Source of the DNA: Solanum dulcamara
Lineage: Eukaryota > Streptophyta > Magnoliopsida > Solanales > Solanaceae
NCBI RefSeq assembly: GCF_947179165.1
Contig: NC_077245.1
Span: 11,564,740 to 11,628,739 of the forward strand
DNA length: 64,000 nucleotides
Direction of reading: 5' to 3'
In this document: positions 1 to 10,266 of the stretch, one piece after another
Layout of the letters: each line of letters opens with the position of its first letter
Position numbering within the stretch: position 1 is the first letter of the stretch
Notes under the pieces: generated by a model
Seen by the model: the letters and a program-made list of their open reading frames with translations, nothing else
Databases searched by the model: none
Told to the model about the DNA's origin: nothing
Program-made: the position numbers and the translations under genes

Positions 1-194
1 CATATAGCAAAATGTCCCCTTTCAATTTCTTCATAACTAAATAAAACAGTCAAAAGGGACTACTGTTAGTAATAACTTTTCAAGATATGTACTATCAGTT
101 TAAATATCTCAGAGAAAAAGGAAGATATCAGGAATGTACATGAACGCTGACAGTCTGCCACCTTAAGCTTTATATAAAAGTAAAAAAAAAACTA

Positions 195-432
195 CTCCCT
201 CCGTCCCAATACATGTGAAGTGCTTGACTGGGCACGGCGTTTACTAATGAAAGGAAGACTTAGAAAACTTGTAGTCTAAAATTAACTATAGATATTTGTG
301 GAGCTATAAATCATCTCATTAAGGATAAAATGAGAAGCTGAAAGTCAAATTGTAACTAAATATAAAAAGGTGTCATTCTTTTTGGGACTGACTAAAAAGG
401 AAAGAGAGTCACGTAAATTAGGACAGAGGGAG
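195..432. mobile_element. Stowaway-type MITE in SOL1 intron 5
   Basis: The ends are inverted repeats: CTCCCTCCGTCCCAATACA at the left, and the complement of AAATTAGGACAGAGGGAG at the right. TA dinucleotides flank both sides (193-194 and 433-434), as expected for Tc1/Mariner-derived Stowaway elements. The element is 238 bp with no coding capacity. Confidence 0.88.
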
Positions 433-565
433 TACAAAGCTTTCATACTTTCGTTCTTCATGAAATTTAATTTGTTTAGGAACAAGGTACTTTTAGCACA
501 ACAAGCAGGAAGAGGAGCAAAGACTACAAGCTAAATTCACCAGCTGAAACTTCATTACTGATAAG

Positions 566-790
566 AAAATTGACCTAGGGCCTAACTCAACACCAAATAA
601 GCTAGCTCATGAGGTGAAGATTGTCCAAAACATATACAAAGACGACAACCCATTTCTGTCCACCAAAGTGAGATACTTAACACTCTCTCCTCCAAAGCTA
701 GATGAGAGTTGCCCAGGAAAATAAAAGGAAACAACAACCAATTTTCCTCTACCAACTTGGGATACTTAACAATTATCATCACAATAAGTT
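566..790 (-). repeat. Single decayed copy of the TRIM-like repeat also seen at 2.3-2.7 kb
   Basis: Phrases such as CCTAACTCAACACCAAATAA, CTAGCTCATGAGGTGAAGAT and the spaced TACTTAACACTCTCTCC recur in the same order as in the tandem copies at 2262-2690. It lies in SOL1 intron 5. No partner copy or TSD is visible, so it may be a solo remnant. Confidence 0.5.
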
Positions 791-961
791 TGAAATGGAT
801 TCACAAGTTTTCACCAGTTTAACCCTTCTCAGCTAGAACAAACTGGAAATAGGTTTCTTCTAACTCTTTACAAGCAACAAACAATAGGTTACCTAAAAAT
901 ATTTTGTTTCATTTATGACACATATGACAATCAGGAATAAAATTATTGCAGATATCAATAC

Positions 962-3580
962 CTTAAAGGCAGGCTCAGCCTCTTCCTTGCCTGGTTTGTC
1001 AGAAATTTCCATCACCCACTGTAGGTAATGTCAACTCAGTCATTAATATTAAAGGTATTTCTCCACTTTGGAGCAAGAACAAGTAAAAAGGAGGAGGATT
1101 TTGAATATAAATTTAAGAACCAGGAGGAAAAAGCATTACCAATGGAACTCCCCGCACACTCTTTCCAATGCTGAGAATACATTCCAAAAACCCCTCAAAG
1201 AGAGAAGAAGCATGAGTTAGATGTTAAAGCAGCATTGTTTAGAACAGAGACTCCAGATAAGTAGATAGCAATTAGATCTACAGATAGCTATACTCCACCT
1301 ATGATGGAAAAGATTATCCATCAAAGCGTCCACAAAGTAACAGTTCTTGTCTGAGTGCAACAGTACAACTATGTTAAACCAGAATACGCATCAAACATTG
1401 AGCACACGAGGAGTACTACACACGCATCAAACATTGAGCACACGAGGAGTACTACACGAGAATATCACAGCAGCACATTCATAGGATCATGTAAGCCTGT
1501 AATTCAATAATGATCCTGGCACCATTACATTAATCCCATAGTTTTTTTTTGTGTGTGTGCAAGTGAATCAACTCCATAGCCATTTTACAGAATTATGCGC
1601 CAACGGATAGAGCAAGAGCCACGATAGTATTTTTTTTGTATTCTTTTCTCTTGCTTGTGGAGCACATGCAAGTTAAACTTGATAAAGTAGCACTTTACAC
1701 TCATAGGTGAACCTTTTTCTATTTCTTCTTCTTCTTTTTTTTTAAATGACGGTGGTTCCAGGCCAGTTTGCGCACACCTCGACTATTCCACTAGGTACCT
1801 GTCACCTCTATCAGCATAGGTACCAGGTAACTAGCTTACGCAGATGGAAAGAAATCACCTAGTGTATTTATCAACACTAGGATTTTTAAACCTAAGATCT
1901 TATGGTTCTTCTCCTACTTCATTGACCACTAGGTCACGCCCTTGGGTGCAACTTCTTTCCTACTTATTATCGTACTTGAAGGAATCCACATGAATTATCC
2001 ATATTGCCATTTGACATGGTATGGTAATTGAAGATCCAATAACATAGCTTAAAAGAAGAATTTAAAAATCGTCTACTATCCACTCAAAGCCAATTTTCCC
2101 CCTTCTAGAGTGCGAGAGATTATTCAGAATAATAAAGGTATTATCTTGGTCATCCAAGTATATAAACATAATAACCCTTACTTTTACATTGTAATAATGT
2201 AGTATTTGAGGAAAGTCAAGACAAAACACATAGTGAAAGGAATGCGTAAAATATGGTGCTTCGTCCTAACACAATTCAAAAACTAGCTCTTGAGGAGAAG
2301 ATTCTCCAAATCCATATAAGGAGACCACTGGTCAATTCCTCAACCATTATAGAACTCTAACCCTCTCTAACACCTCCTGCACGCCCAGCCCACCAACTAG
2401 AGCATGGATAATGTAACATGGGGGGGCCAAATAGAGAAGGACTTGGCACTGATACCATGCAAGATATGTCACTTGAGCCTAACTCAACCCGAAAAACTAG
2501 CTCTTGAGGAGAGTATTGCCCAAATCCATATAAGGAGACCACCCGTCCGTTCTCCAACCAATGTATGACTCGAACCCACTCTAACACCCCTTGCACACCC
2601 AGACCACCAACTGAAGCATGAACAACATAACATGGGGTATCTATACATGGAAGGGCTTGGCTTTGATACCATGTAATAAACAAGATATGGGAGAAAAATT
2701 GATATATTATTCCATGAAGTAACAAGATTATATACATGTACATAGAGTCCTAATTATGGAAAGAATTTAAAAGGAAATCGTACAGATGTGCTTTCAATCC
2801 CAATTATTAAGTTGTCTATGTATATTGCAAGGAACACGACTACATTCAATCCTTAATAACATGGGTAAGAATCTCCAAATGCTTTAAAGATGAAAAGGAA
2901 GATTCTACACTCTAGGTTCCCTGAAGTTACCTGTACACTCTGGATATCCCACTGCACCTACGATTCAATGACATGATAGCATTCTCAAGATCAGAATTTG
3001 ACATATAATCTTTCGCTAATTCTTCCCTGCAAATACAAAGAGTAGAACAGATTATTCAGATATTCCTCGGCATTTCTCGGAATTGACCAAAACATAAGGT
3101 GAGTTTAAACGTACAGTCTTTTCAAGTGCACTTGTTCAGCGAAAGAAACTTGATTATCTGCAAACAAATGTCTAGCTGAAGCTGCAAAGCTACCATTCAC
3201 AACACCTATAATTGGTAGAGAGAAAAAAAATCGCATTTAATTAAACAAGATTTAATCTTTTGCAATAAATAATTAGAAATTCATTACGAGTAACAACCCT
3301 CTCTAATTAATGAGGCGAGTACACCTACTATACTTCTCCTCCTTTAAATTGGAAATAATAATCAATACCCATTATTGCTAAGCTAAAAATTAACAATTTA
3401 AAGCGCTAAAGATTCAATTTTTCTTTCTAAAAATCGATCATGAAGCAAAAAACAGAAAGCTAAATATAGAAAGAGACCTGAAACATTAATGGAGCTGGGA
3501 AAGCCGCCTCTGGCGAAAGAGAGATCGAAAAAAGAAGAAAAAAGAAGAGAGAAGAAGAATAAGAAGAGGAAGAGATTCAT
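962..3580 (-). CDS. SOL1: SOL1-like M14 zinc carboxypeptidase, 5' exons only (gene continues past left edge)
   Basis: Five coding exons read on the minus strand: 3580-3478, 3205-3115, 3026-2931, 1170-1140 and 1018-962. All junctions are GT/AG and the phases agree, giving 126 residues. The ATG at 3580 has an in-frame TAA two codons upstream. Residues 1-24 are a strongly hydrophobic signal peptide (MNLFLFLFFFSLLFSS). Later exons encode LAKDYMSNSDLENAI, IGKSVRGVPL and WVMEISDKPGKEEAEPAFK, which match my memory of the N-terminal part of plant SOL1 (carboxypeptidase D family). Arabidopsis SOL1 is a membrane/endosomal Zn carboxypeptidase that trims C-terminal basic residues from CLE19 proprotein. 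The catalytic zinc ligands (HGDEP motif onward) would lie in the next exon, which I do not find in positions 1-961. Intron 3 (1171-2930) is inflated by a SINE and a TRIM-like tandem. Confidence 0.85.
1386..1457. repeat. Perfect 36-bp tandem duplication
   Basis: Two identical 36-bp units lie head to tail (1386-1421 and 1422-1457), each containing CATTGAGCACACGAGG. It lies in SOL1 intron 3. Perfect identity implies a very recent event. Confidence 0.95.
1740..1955 (-). mobile_element. SolS-type SINE, antisense, in SOL1 intron 3
   Basis: Read on the minus strand, the element begins with a tRNA-like head (GTGACCTAGTGGTCAA as A-box region, AGGTTTAAAAATCC as a degenerate B-box). It continues through the body signature GGTACCTAGTGGAATAGTCG and ends in a poly-A run (T run on the plus strand near 1735-1744). 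Solanaceae SINEs of this type share the same body motif; another copy is at 58651 in GIGANTEA. Confidence 0.75.
2262..2690 (-). mobile_element. TRIM-like element: two tandem ~210-bp LTR-like units
   Basis: Two direct copies start near 2264 and 2479, both with CTAGCTCTTGAGGAGA and AATCCATATAAGGAGACCAC. On the minus strand each unit is bounded by TGGTATCA(A/G)(A/T)GCCAAG, which resembles the initiator-tRNA-Met primer binding site of LTR retroelements (TGGTATCAGAGC). Short repeats with a PBS and no protein are the hallmark of TRIMs. Exact ends and TSD were not resolved. It lies in SOL1 intron 3. The open frames here read through the repeat and are not genes. Confidence 0.6.
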
Positions 3581-3720
3581 CGTTTAAATCTGATGAGAGT
3601 TTAGCGGGAGACGATTCAACATAACTCCTGAATTTTGCTTTTAATTTGCTTCTTCTGATAGTTTAATTCTCTGTTGCGGTTGACGAAAGGGAAGGGGAAA
3701 GAGCATGTGATAATCCAAGA
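3581..3720 (-). promoter_or_regulatory. SOL1 5' leader and proximal promoter (approximate)
   Basis: This is the stretch immediately upstream of the SOL1 start on the minus strand. I see no clear TATA box. The in-frame stop just before the ATG and the following pyrimidine-rich coding strand fit a short 5' UTR. Extent is inferred from position only. Confidence 0.3.
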
Positions 3721-3819
3721 CGTAATTTTAGATATCTTATTTAGACTAATCAAAATGGGCTTGGCCGTGAAACCAATTTAATTCAATTTTTGAATTAAGT
3801 GAAGTTGCGTTAAATTTTT

Positions 3820-4215
3820 GAAAAAATTATTAGAAAAAATACTTTTTAATAAATAATTATTGATTTTAGCGATATATTTTATTTATTATCATTTATAGTA
3901 ATATATAGCAATATTATGATATATCTACTATGTATTAAAAGTGAATTATGCATGCAATATAAATGTATTATAAATATTTTAAAATATATTATACTTGTTT
4001 GGTAAGAAATTGACACAGTGTATTATAAGTGTATTAAAGTATGTGATAAATATATTATTCATGAATAAAATTTGTATTATATGAGTTTTATAAATTATTC
4101 TCGCTAATATGTATTAAAATTGTATTATAATTATATTATAAGTGTTCAGTGAAAAAAATATTATTGCTATATATAATAAATATTTTCTTAATATAGTACA
4201 TTTATGTAAATTTCC
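3820..4215. mobile_element. Candidate MULE-type MITE, AT-rich
   Basis: Loose inverted ends (GAAAAAATTATTAGAAAAAA at the left; complement of AATATAGTACATTTATG...TTTCCC at the right) enclose AT-rich DNA. Flanking 9-mers TAAATTTTT and TAAAAATTT are only 7/9 alike. It is similar in style to the better-supported element at 29297. Confidence 0.35.
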
Positions 4216-4239
4216 CTAAAAATTTTCAGTTCTTAAGGA

Positions 4240-4828
4240 ATGAGGTTGTTTAGCCCAGATTCATTTGGCTCGCCAGACTCATGGGCTCAATCCGCGGACC
4301 TCAAAGATTAGTTCGTGGGTCATAAATTTTAAAAATATGTATTACATATATTTTAAGTAGTATTATAGTTTGTCAAATCTTCATCAACTAGGCAATTGAA
4401 GTTATTATAAGTATGAATCTTTGACTTTTTTTACTTTTGTGTTCATGACTAATTTCTCATTTCTTCTTTCTTGTCTAATTTATGTATGTTGTTAGGATGA
4501 ATCTTATGATTGTTGACTGTAATATCTTACATGTTCTATTGTTTTGTAAGTATTTCACTAAAGTGTGTAGAACTCATGGACATGTGAATTTTTGACGTAT
4601 TGATATTGTGTTGATCAATGTTCGATAGTCTTTCTAAGAGGCCTTTCTTTTGATTGAAGGGTCAATCCATCCCAACCTGTAGTCCGCTTATGGTTGGGTT
4701 GGATTGTCATTTTATAGGCCCTTTAGTTAAAAGGGTCAGTCCGTCCTAATTCATTTAACTCGCTAGCCCTTTAGAATTTGATTGGATTGGATTGGATTGG
4801 GTTGGGTCAACCCATTTTGACAGTTCTA
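4240..4828. repeat. Degenerate hAT-like remnant with GATTG repeats
   Basis: The right end reads AACCCATTTTGACAGTTCTA, a common Solanaceae hAT terminus, and the interior carries matching GGGTTGG/CCAACC-type subterminal words. A (GATTG)n run lies near 4777-4800. A convincing left terminus and TSD are missing. Confidence 0.4.
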
Positions 4829-5311
4829 ATCTTATTGGTTAAAATCTTGATAAAAATAATAACAAAATTTAATGTGTATTTTTGTTTTGTCAAATTAAAA
4901 ACATAAATTCATGAATAAAAATATTAAATGTTAAATCTTTTTTTTAAAAAAAAAGTATTACATACTTCTTTTTTGGATCAGTTGTAGGCGAATAGGGATT
5001 CAAATTCTAACATTATGGTTCGTAGTCACGTGCTCTAATACTCTGAGCTACAAGTTTCATGTTGTCCTTACTGGATTTGTTCCTTGGAATACCCTTCAAA
5101 ACTAAAATTTGCCTCTCCCAAGTTAATTGGGGTTAAGAAGATGTGAAAGCGTGTTTATCTCAATAAATCTATAAGAAGGGTGTGTTTCGAGGTGTGAAGT
5201 AGAAGAAAAGAAATGTCACAATTGGGGATTTGGAAAAAAAATGACCTTTTCATTTTTCATTTTTATTGTTTCATATTGAAAAAGTAGTAAGAATGAAAGG
5301 TGTTAAGATAT
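4829..5311. other. Intergenic, nothing recognised
   Basis: AT-rich sequence with no supported ORF, repeat pair or RNA gene. The phrase around 4980-5060 about antisense to a tRNA-like B-box is too weak to call. Confidence 0.4.
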
Positions 5312-5436
5312 CATCCTCGCGTCGAGCATTATTATTTCGCGATATCTCCCCTACAGTATTTTCACCACAGTGAGAGTTTAACCATCAAATTTGGGATGGA
5401 TTGGTGTGCTTCTTCTACGCCTAATACACTAGAATA
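5312..5436 (-). pseudogene. rrn5: Chloroplast 5S rRNA pseudogene (nuclear)
   Basis: On the plus strand this reads as the complement of plastid 5S rRNA: CATCCTCGCGTCGAGC, then CTCCCCTACAGTAT, GAGAGTTTAACCA, GGGATGGATTGGTGTG and the terminal TAGAATA. Length is close to the plastid ~121 nt. Numerous transitions and small changes make it non-functional; it is a plastid-type gene in a nuclear setting. Confidence 0.85.
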
Positions 5437-5687
5437 TCGAATCATGAATGAACAAAGACATGAGAGAAAAGTATATTGGCCAGTGATTGAGTCCCCAATT
5501 CTTAACTGGAGGGGACCCCAAAGACTTGCCCTTCCATCAGTTGAATAGATTGAGAGGGAAGGCAGAGTTTTTGAGTTTTTCATGTTATCAAAGAGTTGAA
5601 TGATGTTTTTTCGTGTTGTCAAAGATTTGAACAATGAAAATAGATGGCGAGTGCCTAATTGAATTGATCGGGTTATGTAGGAACAAG

Positions 5688-5789
5688 GTTCAAGTCTACT
5701 CGTCTGTTAGGATATCTCAGTTGCATACATCAATGCTTTCATTTGACACATATCATATGATAAACGACTCGTCTCGTCATAACCTTTTC
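5688..5789 (-). pseudogene. rrn4.5: Chloroplast 4.5S rRNA pseudogene (nuclear)
   Basis: The complement matches plastid 4.5S rRNA, with GTTCAAGTCTAC, CGTCTGTTAGGAT, TGCATACATCA and GATAAACGACTCGTCTCG in the right order and spacing (about 102 bp). Decay is again mainly by transitions. Confidence 0.85.
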
Positions 5790-5814
5790 TTGAATTCTCA
5801 AAAATAAATATGTT

Positions 5815-6062
5815 GATCCATCCCCACAAGGGTAGAGAACTTGTCGTTATCTCAGTTGTGCTAGCGTAAGTTCTGGGGCAGTCAAAAATAGGAGAGCACT
5901 CATCTTGGGGTAGATTTACTATTCAAATGCTTTCAACAGTTATCCGCTTTGCGTTTGGCTATCCAACATTTACCGTGGACACGATAAATGATACAGCAAA
6001 TGTACATCCTTTTTGGTCCTCTCATACTAGGAAAAGATCCTCTCAATGCTCTAATACCTACA
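5815..6062 (-). pseudogene. rrn23: Chloroplast 23S rRNA 3'-end fragment (nuclear)
   Basis: The complement contains highly conserved 23S 3' domain words: AGTTCTGGGGCAGTC, AATAGGAGAGCACTCATC, CAGTTATCCGCT, TTTACCGTGGACACGATAA and CCTCTCAATGCTCTAA. Only the last ~250 nt are present, and the rest of 23S is absent. The sarcin-ricin-proximal and helix 95+ part is therefore what was captured. Confidence 0.85.
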
Positions 6063-6217
6063 CCAAATATAAACAGTTCACATTCAAACAATAGAAAAGA
6101 AATTCAACTAAAAGAAGGATATATTTCTCAAAAGCATGCTCTATTTTTTCGCTTGATTTGATTTCACTTGATTTGATTTTTTTCTCTATTTTTTTTTCTC
6201 TTATTATATGTTTGTTT

Positions 6218-6266
6218 TCCCCGGATCCTGCGCATAGCGGGAGCTTTAGTGCACCGGGCTGCCCTT
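6218..6266 (-). mobile_element. 49-bp AU-SINE 5' head with perfect 17-bp TSD
   Basis: On the minus strand it reads AAGGGCAGCCCGGTGCACTA then GCTCCCGCTATGCGC, the start of the AU SINE, and stops 49 bp in. The 17-mer TTATTATATGTTTGTTT flanks both sides exactly (6201-6217 and 6267-6283). Most truncated retroposons lose the 5' end; this one keeps the 5' end and lacks the 3' end. Confidence 0.85.
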
Positions 6267-6283
6267 TTATTATATGTTTGTTT

Positions 6284-6482
6284 AATTTTTAGGATAAGTT
6301 ATCTCAGGATAAGTTATTTCATCATGTATATATGAGATAACTTATCTCATCACTAACGTATAAATAGTGGGATAAATAATCTCATGACTACCTAATACTT
6401 CCAACCAAACACAAAATAAAATAATCCTATATTTTATCCTGAGATTATTATTTCTTATACCGTACACCAAACGGCTCCTAAG
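6284..6482. mobile_element. Truncated hAT-type MITE
   Basis: Subterminal inverted words (GGATAAGTTATCTCAGGATA against TTTTATCCTGAGATTATT) and a right end reading CCAAACGGCTCCTA are typical of the TAGGAGCCGTTTGG family. The matching left terminus is missing; the sequence abuts the AU-SINE TSD. Confidence 0.5.
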
Positions 6483-7093
6483 TGAATAACATTCTTGTTT
6501 TCTTCGTTCAAAGTTCATCTAAACTATAAGTAAATGAAGTGGACCTTCTCATGTGTTAAAAATTAACTTAAATTTATGTAGGTCCAAGTCTTTTATCTTT
6601 TTTAATCGTGTTTATCTAAGATTGAAAAACATAAAAATTATCCTAAATTTATTCCAATCGCGAACCTAAATAGACTTCGTCGATGAACAACTTTGAAATT
6701 TTAAAGTTCAAAATATTAAGGATAATGTTTTAAAAATTATATGGAACATGCACCACTGACGTGCCATGATTTTTAGATAACTAATTATTGTTTTTTCTTG
6801 TTTAATATATTTAATTGACTTCCTTTGACACAACATATAGGAATGAATTTAGTCTATGTTGATTTATCATTATTTTAGTTCGAAAATTTATTTGATTTTA
6901 AAGGAAATATATATTAAAATTTCAGACATAGTTTAAACAAGGTAAATAAGCAAAATTTAGTTTGTTTCAAATTCTAAATATTAGGATAAAAATATTTCAT
7001 ATCCATATCCAGTTTAAATAGGATAATATTTAATAAGAGTAACTTTAATGAAAAAATTATATAATTAAACATATTTTACTATCATATATTTCA
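6483..7093. other. Intergenic, nothing recognised
   Basis: AT-rich DNA with no supported gene or repeat pair. Confidence 0.4.
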
Positions 7094-8772
7094 GGCTAGG
7101 CACGACGCGGGAGAGAAAGGCACGCGATGTGGATCAAGTGAAGTGTATTAAGGACGAGCATGGAAAAATATTGGTAGAGGAGACCCTCATTAAACAGAGA
7201 TGACAGTCATACTTCCATAAACTCTTGAATGAAGAAGGGGACAGAGAGATTGTGTTGGGAGATTTGGAATATACAAGGAGGCGTCACGATTTTGGGTGTT
7301 GCAGGAGTATTACGATCGAAGAGGTTAAGGGTGTTGTACGTAGGATGCGCTGGGAAAGAGAGACCGGACCTAATGAGATTCTTGAGAAATTTTGGAAGAG
7401 TGCGAGCTCGGTAGGTTTAGAGTGGCTGACTATGTTATTTAATGTCATCTTTAAGACGTCAACGATGTTCGAAGAATAAAGTTCGAGCGTAATGATCCCT
7501 CTATACAAAAACAAGGAGGGTATCCAGAGCTGCAACAACTATAGAGGTATCAAGCTTCTAAGCCATACTATGAAAGTATGGAAAAGAATGGTGGAGATGA
7601 GGGTGAGGAGAGGCGTGTTTATTTCAGAGAACCAATTCGGATTTATGCCGAAACACTCAACTACAGAAGCCATCCATCATATGAGGAGACTGGTGGAGTA
7701 GTATAGGGAGAGGAAGAGGGACTTGCATATGGTATTTATTGACCTAGAAAAGGCTTATGATATAGTTCCACGAGAGATACTATGGAGATGTTTGAAGGCT
7801 AAAGGTGTACCTGTGGCGTACATTAGGGTGATTAAGAACATGTATGAGGGTGCCAAAACCAGGGTGAGGACAGTAGGATGGGACTCAGAGCACTTTCCAA
7901 TTGTGATGGGGTTGCATCAATGATCAGCTCTTAGTCCATTTTTATTTTCCTTGGTGATGGATGGATTGACGCGACAAATTCAAGATGAGGTGACATGGTG
8001 TATGCTTTTCGCGGATGACATAGTCCTGATCGATGAGACTCATAGCGGAGTTAACGCTAAGCTGGAGGATTGGAGACATACCTTGGAGTCTAAAGGGTTT
8101 AAGTTGAGTAGGACCAAGACAGAGTACTTAGAGTGCAAGTTCAGTGAGATACCTCTGGAGGTTGGCGCGGAAGTTAGGCTTGGTGACCAAGCCATCCAAA
8201 AGAAAAGTAGTGTCAAGTACCTTGGGTCTATCATGCAAGGCAGCGGGGAGATTGACGATGATTTCATACATCGTATTGAGGCAGGGTGGATGAAATAGAG
8301 GTTCACTTCTGGTGTGCTATGTGACAAGAAGGTACCACCACAACTTAAGGGCAAGTTCTACAAAGTGGTGGTTAGACCGGCTATATTACATGGGGCGGAG
8401 TGTTGGCCAGTTAAGGTCTCTCACGTTCAAAAGATGAAAGTTGCCGAGATGAGAATATTGAGATGGATGTGTGGGCATACCAGGATCGGCATGATTAGAA
8501 ATGAGGCTATTCGGGATAAAGTAGGAGTGGCCTCGGTGAAAGACAAGATGCGGGAAGTGTGACTGAGATGGTTTGGGCATGTGAAGAGAGACACAGATGC
8601 CCAGTGCGGAGGTGTGAGAGGTTGGCCATGGATGGTTTCAGAAGAGGTAGGGGTAGGCCGAAGAAATATTAGGGAGAGGTGATTAGACAGGACATGGCGC
8701 AGTTACAGCTTACCGAGGACATGACCTTAGATAGAAGGGTGTGGAGGACCCATATTAGGGTAGAAGGCTAGT
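7094..8772 (+). pseudogene. RTE LINE reverse transcriptase, several in-frame stops
   Basis: The protein reads in order: a linker (EDREIVLGDLEY-like), the RT palm motif with [17 protein letters not shown] (7723-7923), the [10 protein letters not shown] region broken by a stop after LHQ, the catalytic [10 protein letters not shown] (7951-8298), and the C-terminal [16 protein letters not shown] and [12 protein letters not shown] block (8314-8562), ending at a TAG near 8772. Stops interrupt it at about 7201, 7477, 7700, 7921, 8296 and 8560. It is therefore not translatable as one protein. The FADD catalytic core is intact at the sequence level. Confidence 0.85.
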
Positions 8773-9090
8773 ACAAAGTCTCGTTATTCTTCCTTATTAG
8801 TAGGTGCATTAGCGCACTATAATTTCTTATGCTCTGATTTCTGTTATTATATACTACTCTATGTACTTTGATTACTCTATTTTATTTGTGTCGCTTTCGT
8901 TATTTGCTTTCACATAATGCTTTGAACTTCTTGTACTTCTTAGCAGTATTTAACCTCTTTTTATGCTTCTATTGAGTCGAGGGTCTCTCGGAAACAGTCG
9001 TCCTACCTTGGTAGGAGTAAGGTCTGCATACACTTTACCCTTCCAGATCCCACGTTGTGGAATTTCACTGGGTTATTATTGTTGTTGTAT
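7094..9090 (+). mobile_element. 5'-truncated RTE-clade LINE with (TTG)-type tail
   Basis: A decayed reverse transcriptase reads along the plus strand and is followed by a 3' UTR with GAGGGTCTCTCGGAAACAG, TAGGAGTAAGGTCTGC, GGAATTTCACTGGGTT and a TTATTATTGTTGTTGT tail. That tail is diagnostic of Solanaceae RTE LINEs. About 2 kb remain, so the endonuclease half is missing. A clean TSD was not found. An hAT-like element begins right at the tail (9092). Confidence 0.85.
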
Positions 9091-9600
9091 ATAGAGTTGT
9101 CAATATGGATTAACTCATACATGCTTTGGAATTTGACAAGTTAGGTCATGCTAGCACTTTTTTTATGGGCCAAAAAACAATTAACCCAACCCATCAATAC
9201 ATGGACTATGGGCCGTGTCGGGTTAGCCCATTTTTTAAAAGTATAATTTTTATAATTTTTTAAATTAAGTTATAATTTAAAAATATTAACATAAGTGTCG
9301 ACAAGACAATATTACATGGTATTAGAATTACTACATGTTAACCAAATTCACAAATAAAATAATCTTTATAATACTTATAAAATTTGACTTCACGTAAAAA
9401 TATAACTAGCTAAATAGAAATATATTAACCTAACTATTTTCCAATGATCACAATAAAATACAAAAAATATATAACAATATTCCAACCATTAAAAAGTAAA
9501 AAATGAACTCCTTAAAAAAATCATGAAACATGTGCAATATCCAACACCAACCCATCATTTTCATCAAACACATATGAAACAACTTATGGCAAGGTTGTCT

Positions 9601-9855
9601 TAGAGCCCGTTTGGATTGGCTTGAGTTATTCATAAATTGTTTTCAGTTTTTTTGAGTTTTTGGCTGGTCAACCTAAAGTTAATTGTGCTTAAAATAAGCC
9701 TCAATAATAATTGAGTTTATTTAGATAGACTTATTTTAAGCAGCTTATAAATTGAAAATAGTTTATAAGTCAAAAAAAATTAGTTGGGCTGCATCTACTT
9801 CTTTTTTTTAACTTATAAGTTACTTAAAATAAGTTCATCCAAACACACTCTTTAA
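9601..9855. mobile_element. Short hAT-type MITE
   Basis: Left end TAGAGCCCGTTTGGATTGGC faces the right end CATCCAAACACACTCTTTA, and internal AAATAAG/CTTATTT words are inverted. No clear TSD is visible. Confidence 0.5.
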
Positions 9856-10266
9856 CATCTTCATTTTCATTTTCATCTACAGTTTATATGCAATATCAAT
9901 CAGTTAAATATTAGAAAATAACTATATTTAAGAACTACGTATAATATGTAAATGTACACAAAAAAATATTACCGGTTTGAGAAAAGTCATGCAATCGATT
10001 TCGAGTAGCAATAAGTGTTTGGATATTTTCATGATGGATTCAATTTCTATACTTGGTGAGAACACGTCCATCAATGTTGAATGATTATGCTGATGATACA
10101 CTAGTAATAGGAATACTAAGTACATCACATTTGATGATTCTAAAATTTAATATTAAAATTTTAAATAGACTTTGAGTTTCGACTTATCGTTATTTTTAGT
10201 TTTTAATTTTTTTTACTTAACCCGCGGGCCAGCCCAATTCATATTGTGCAAGCCTCTCAAATCAGG

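Larger units (their letters stand above)
5312..6062 (-). other. NUPT: nuclear insertion of chloroplast rDNA (23S 3' end, 4.5S, 5S)
   Basis: Read on the minus strand, the segment has the plastid order 23S 3' end, 4.5S, spacer, 5S. It matches plastid rRNA sequence that I recognise over about 750 bp with the plastid spacing preserved. Most differences from the plastid sequence are C-to-T and G-to-A transitions, as expected for methylated nuclear organelle DNA that has decayed without selection. Ends are approximate. Confidence 0.88.

Noticed and set aside
2357..2743. 128-aa minus-strand ORF
   Set aside because: Reads through the TRIM-like tandem; the apparent internal repeat in the peptide is the DNA repeat.
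5300..5634. 82-aa and 90-aa ORFs on opposite strands
   Set aside because: They are translations of plastid 5S rRNA and spacer sequence.
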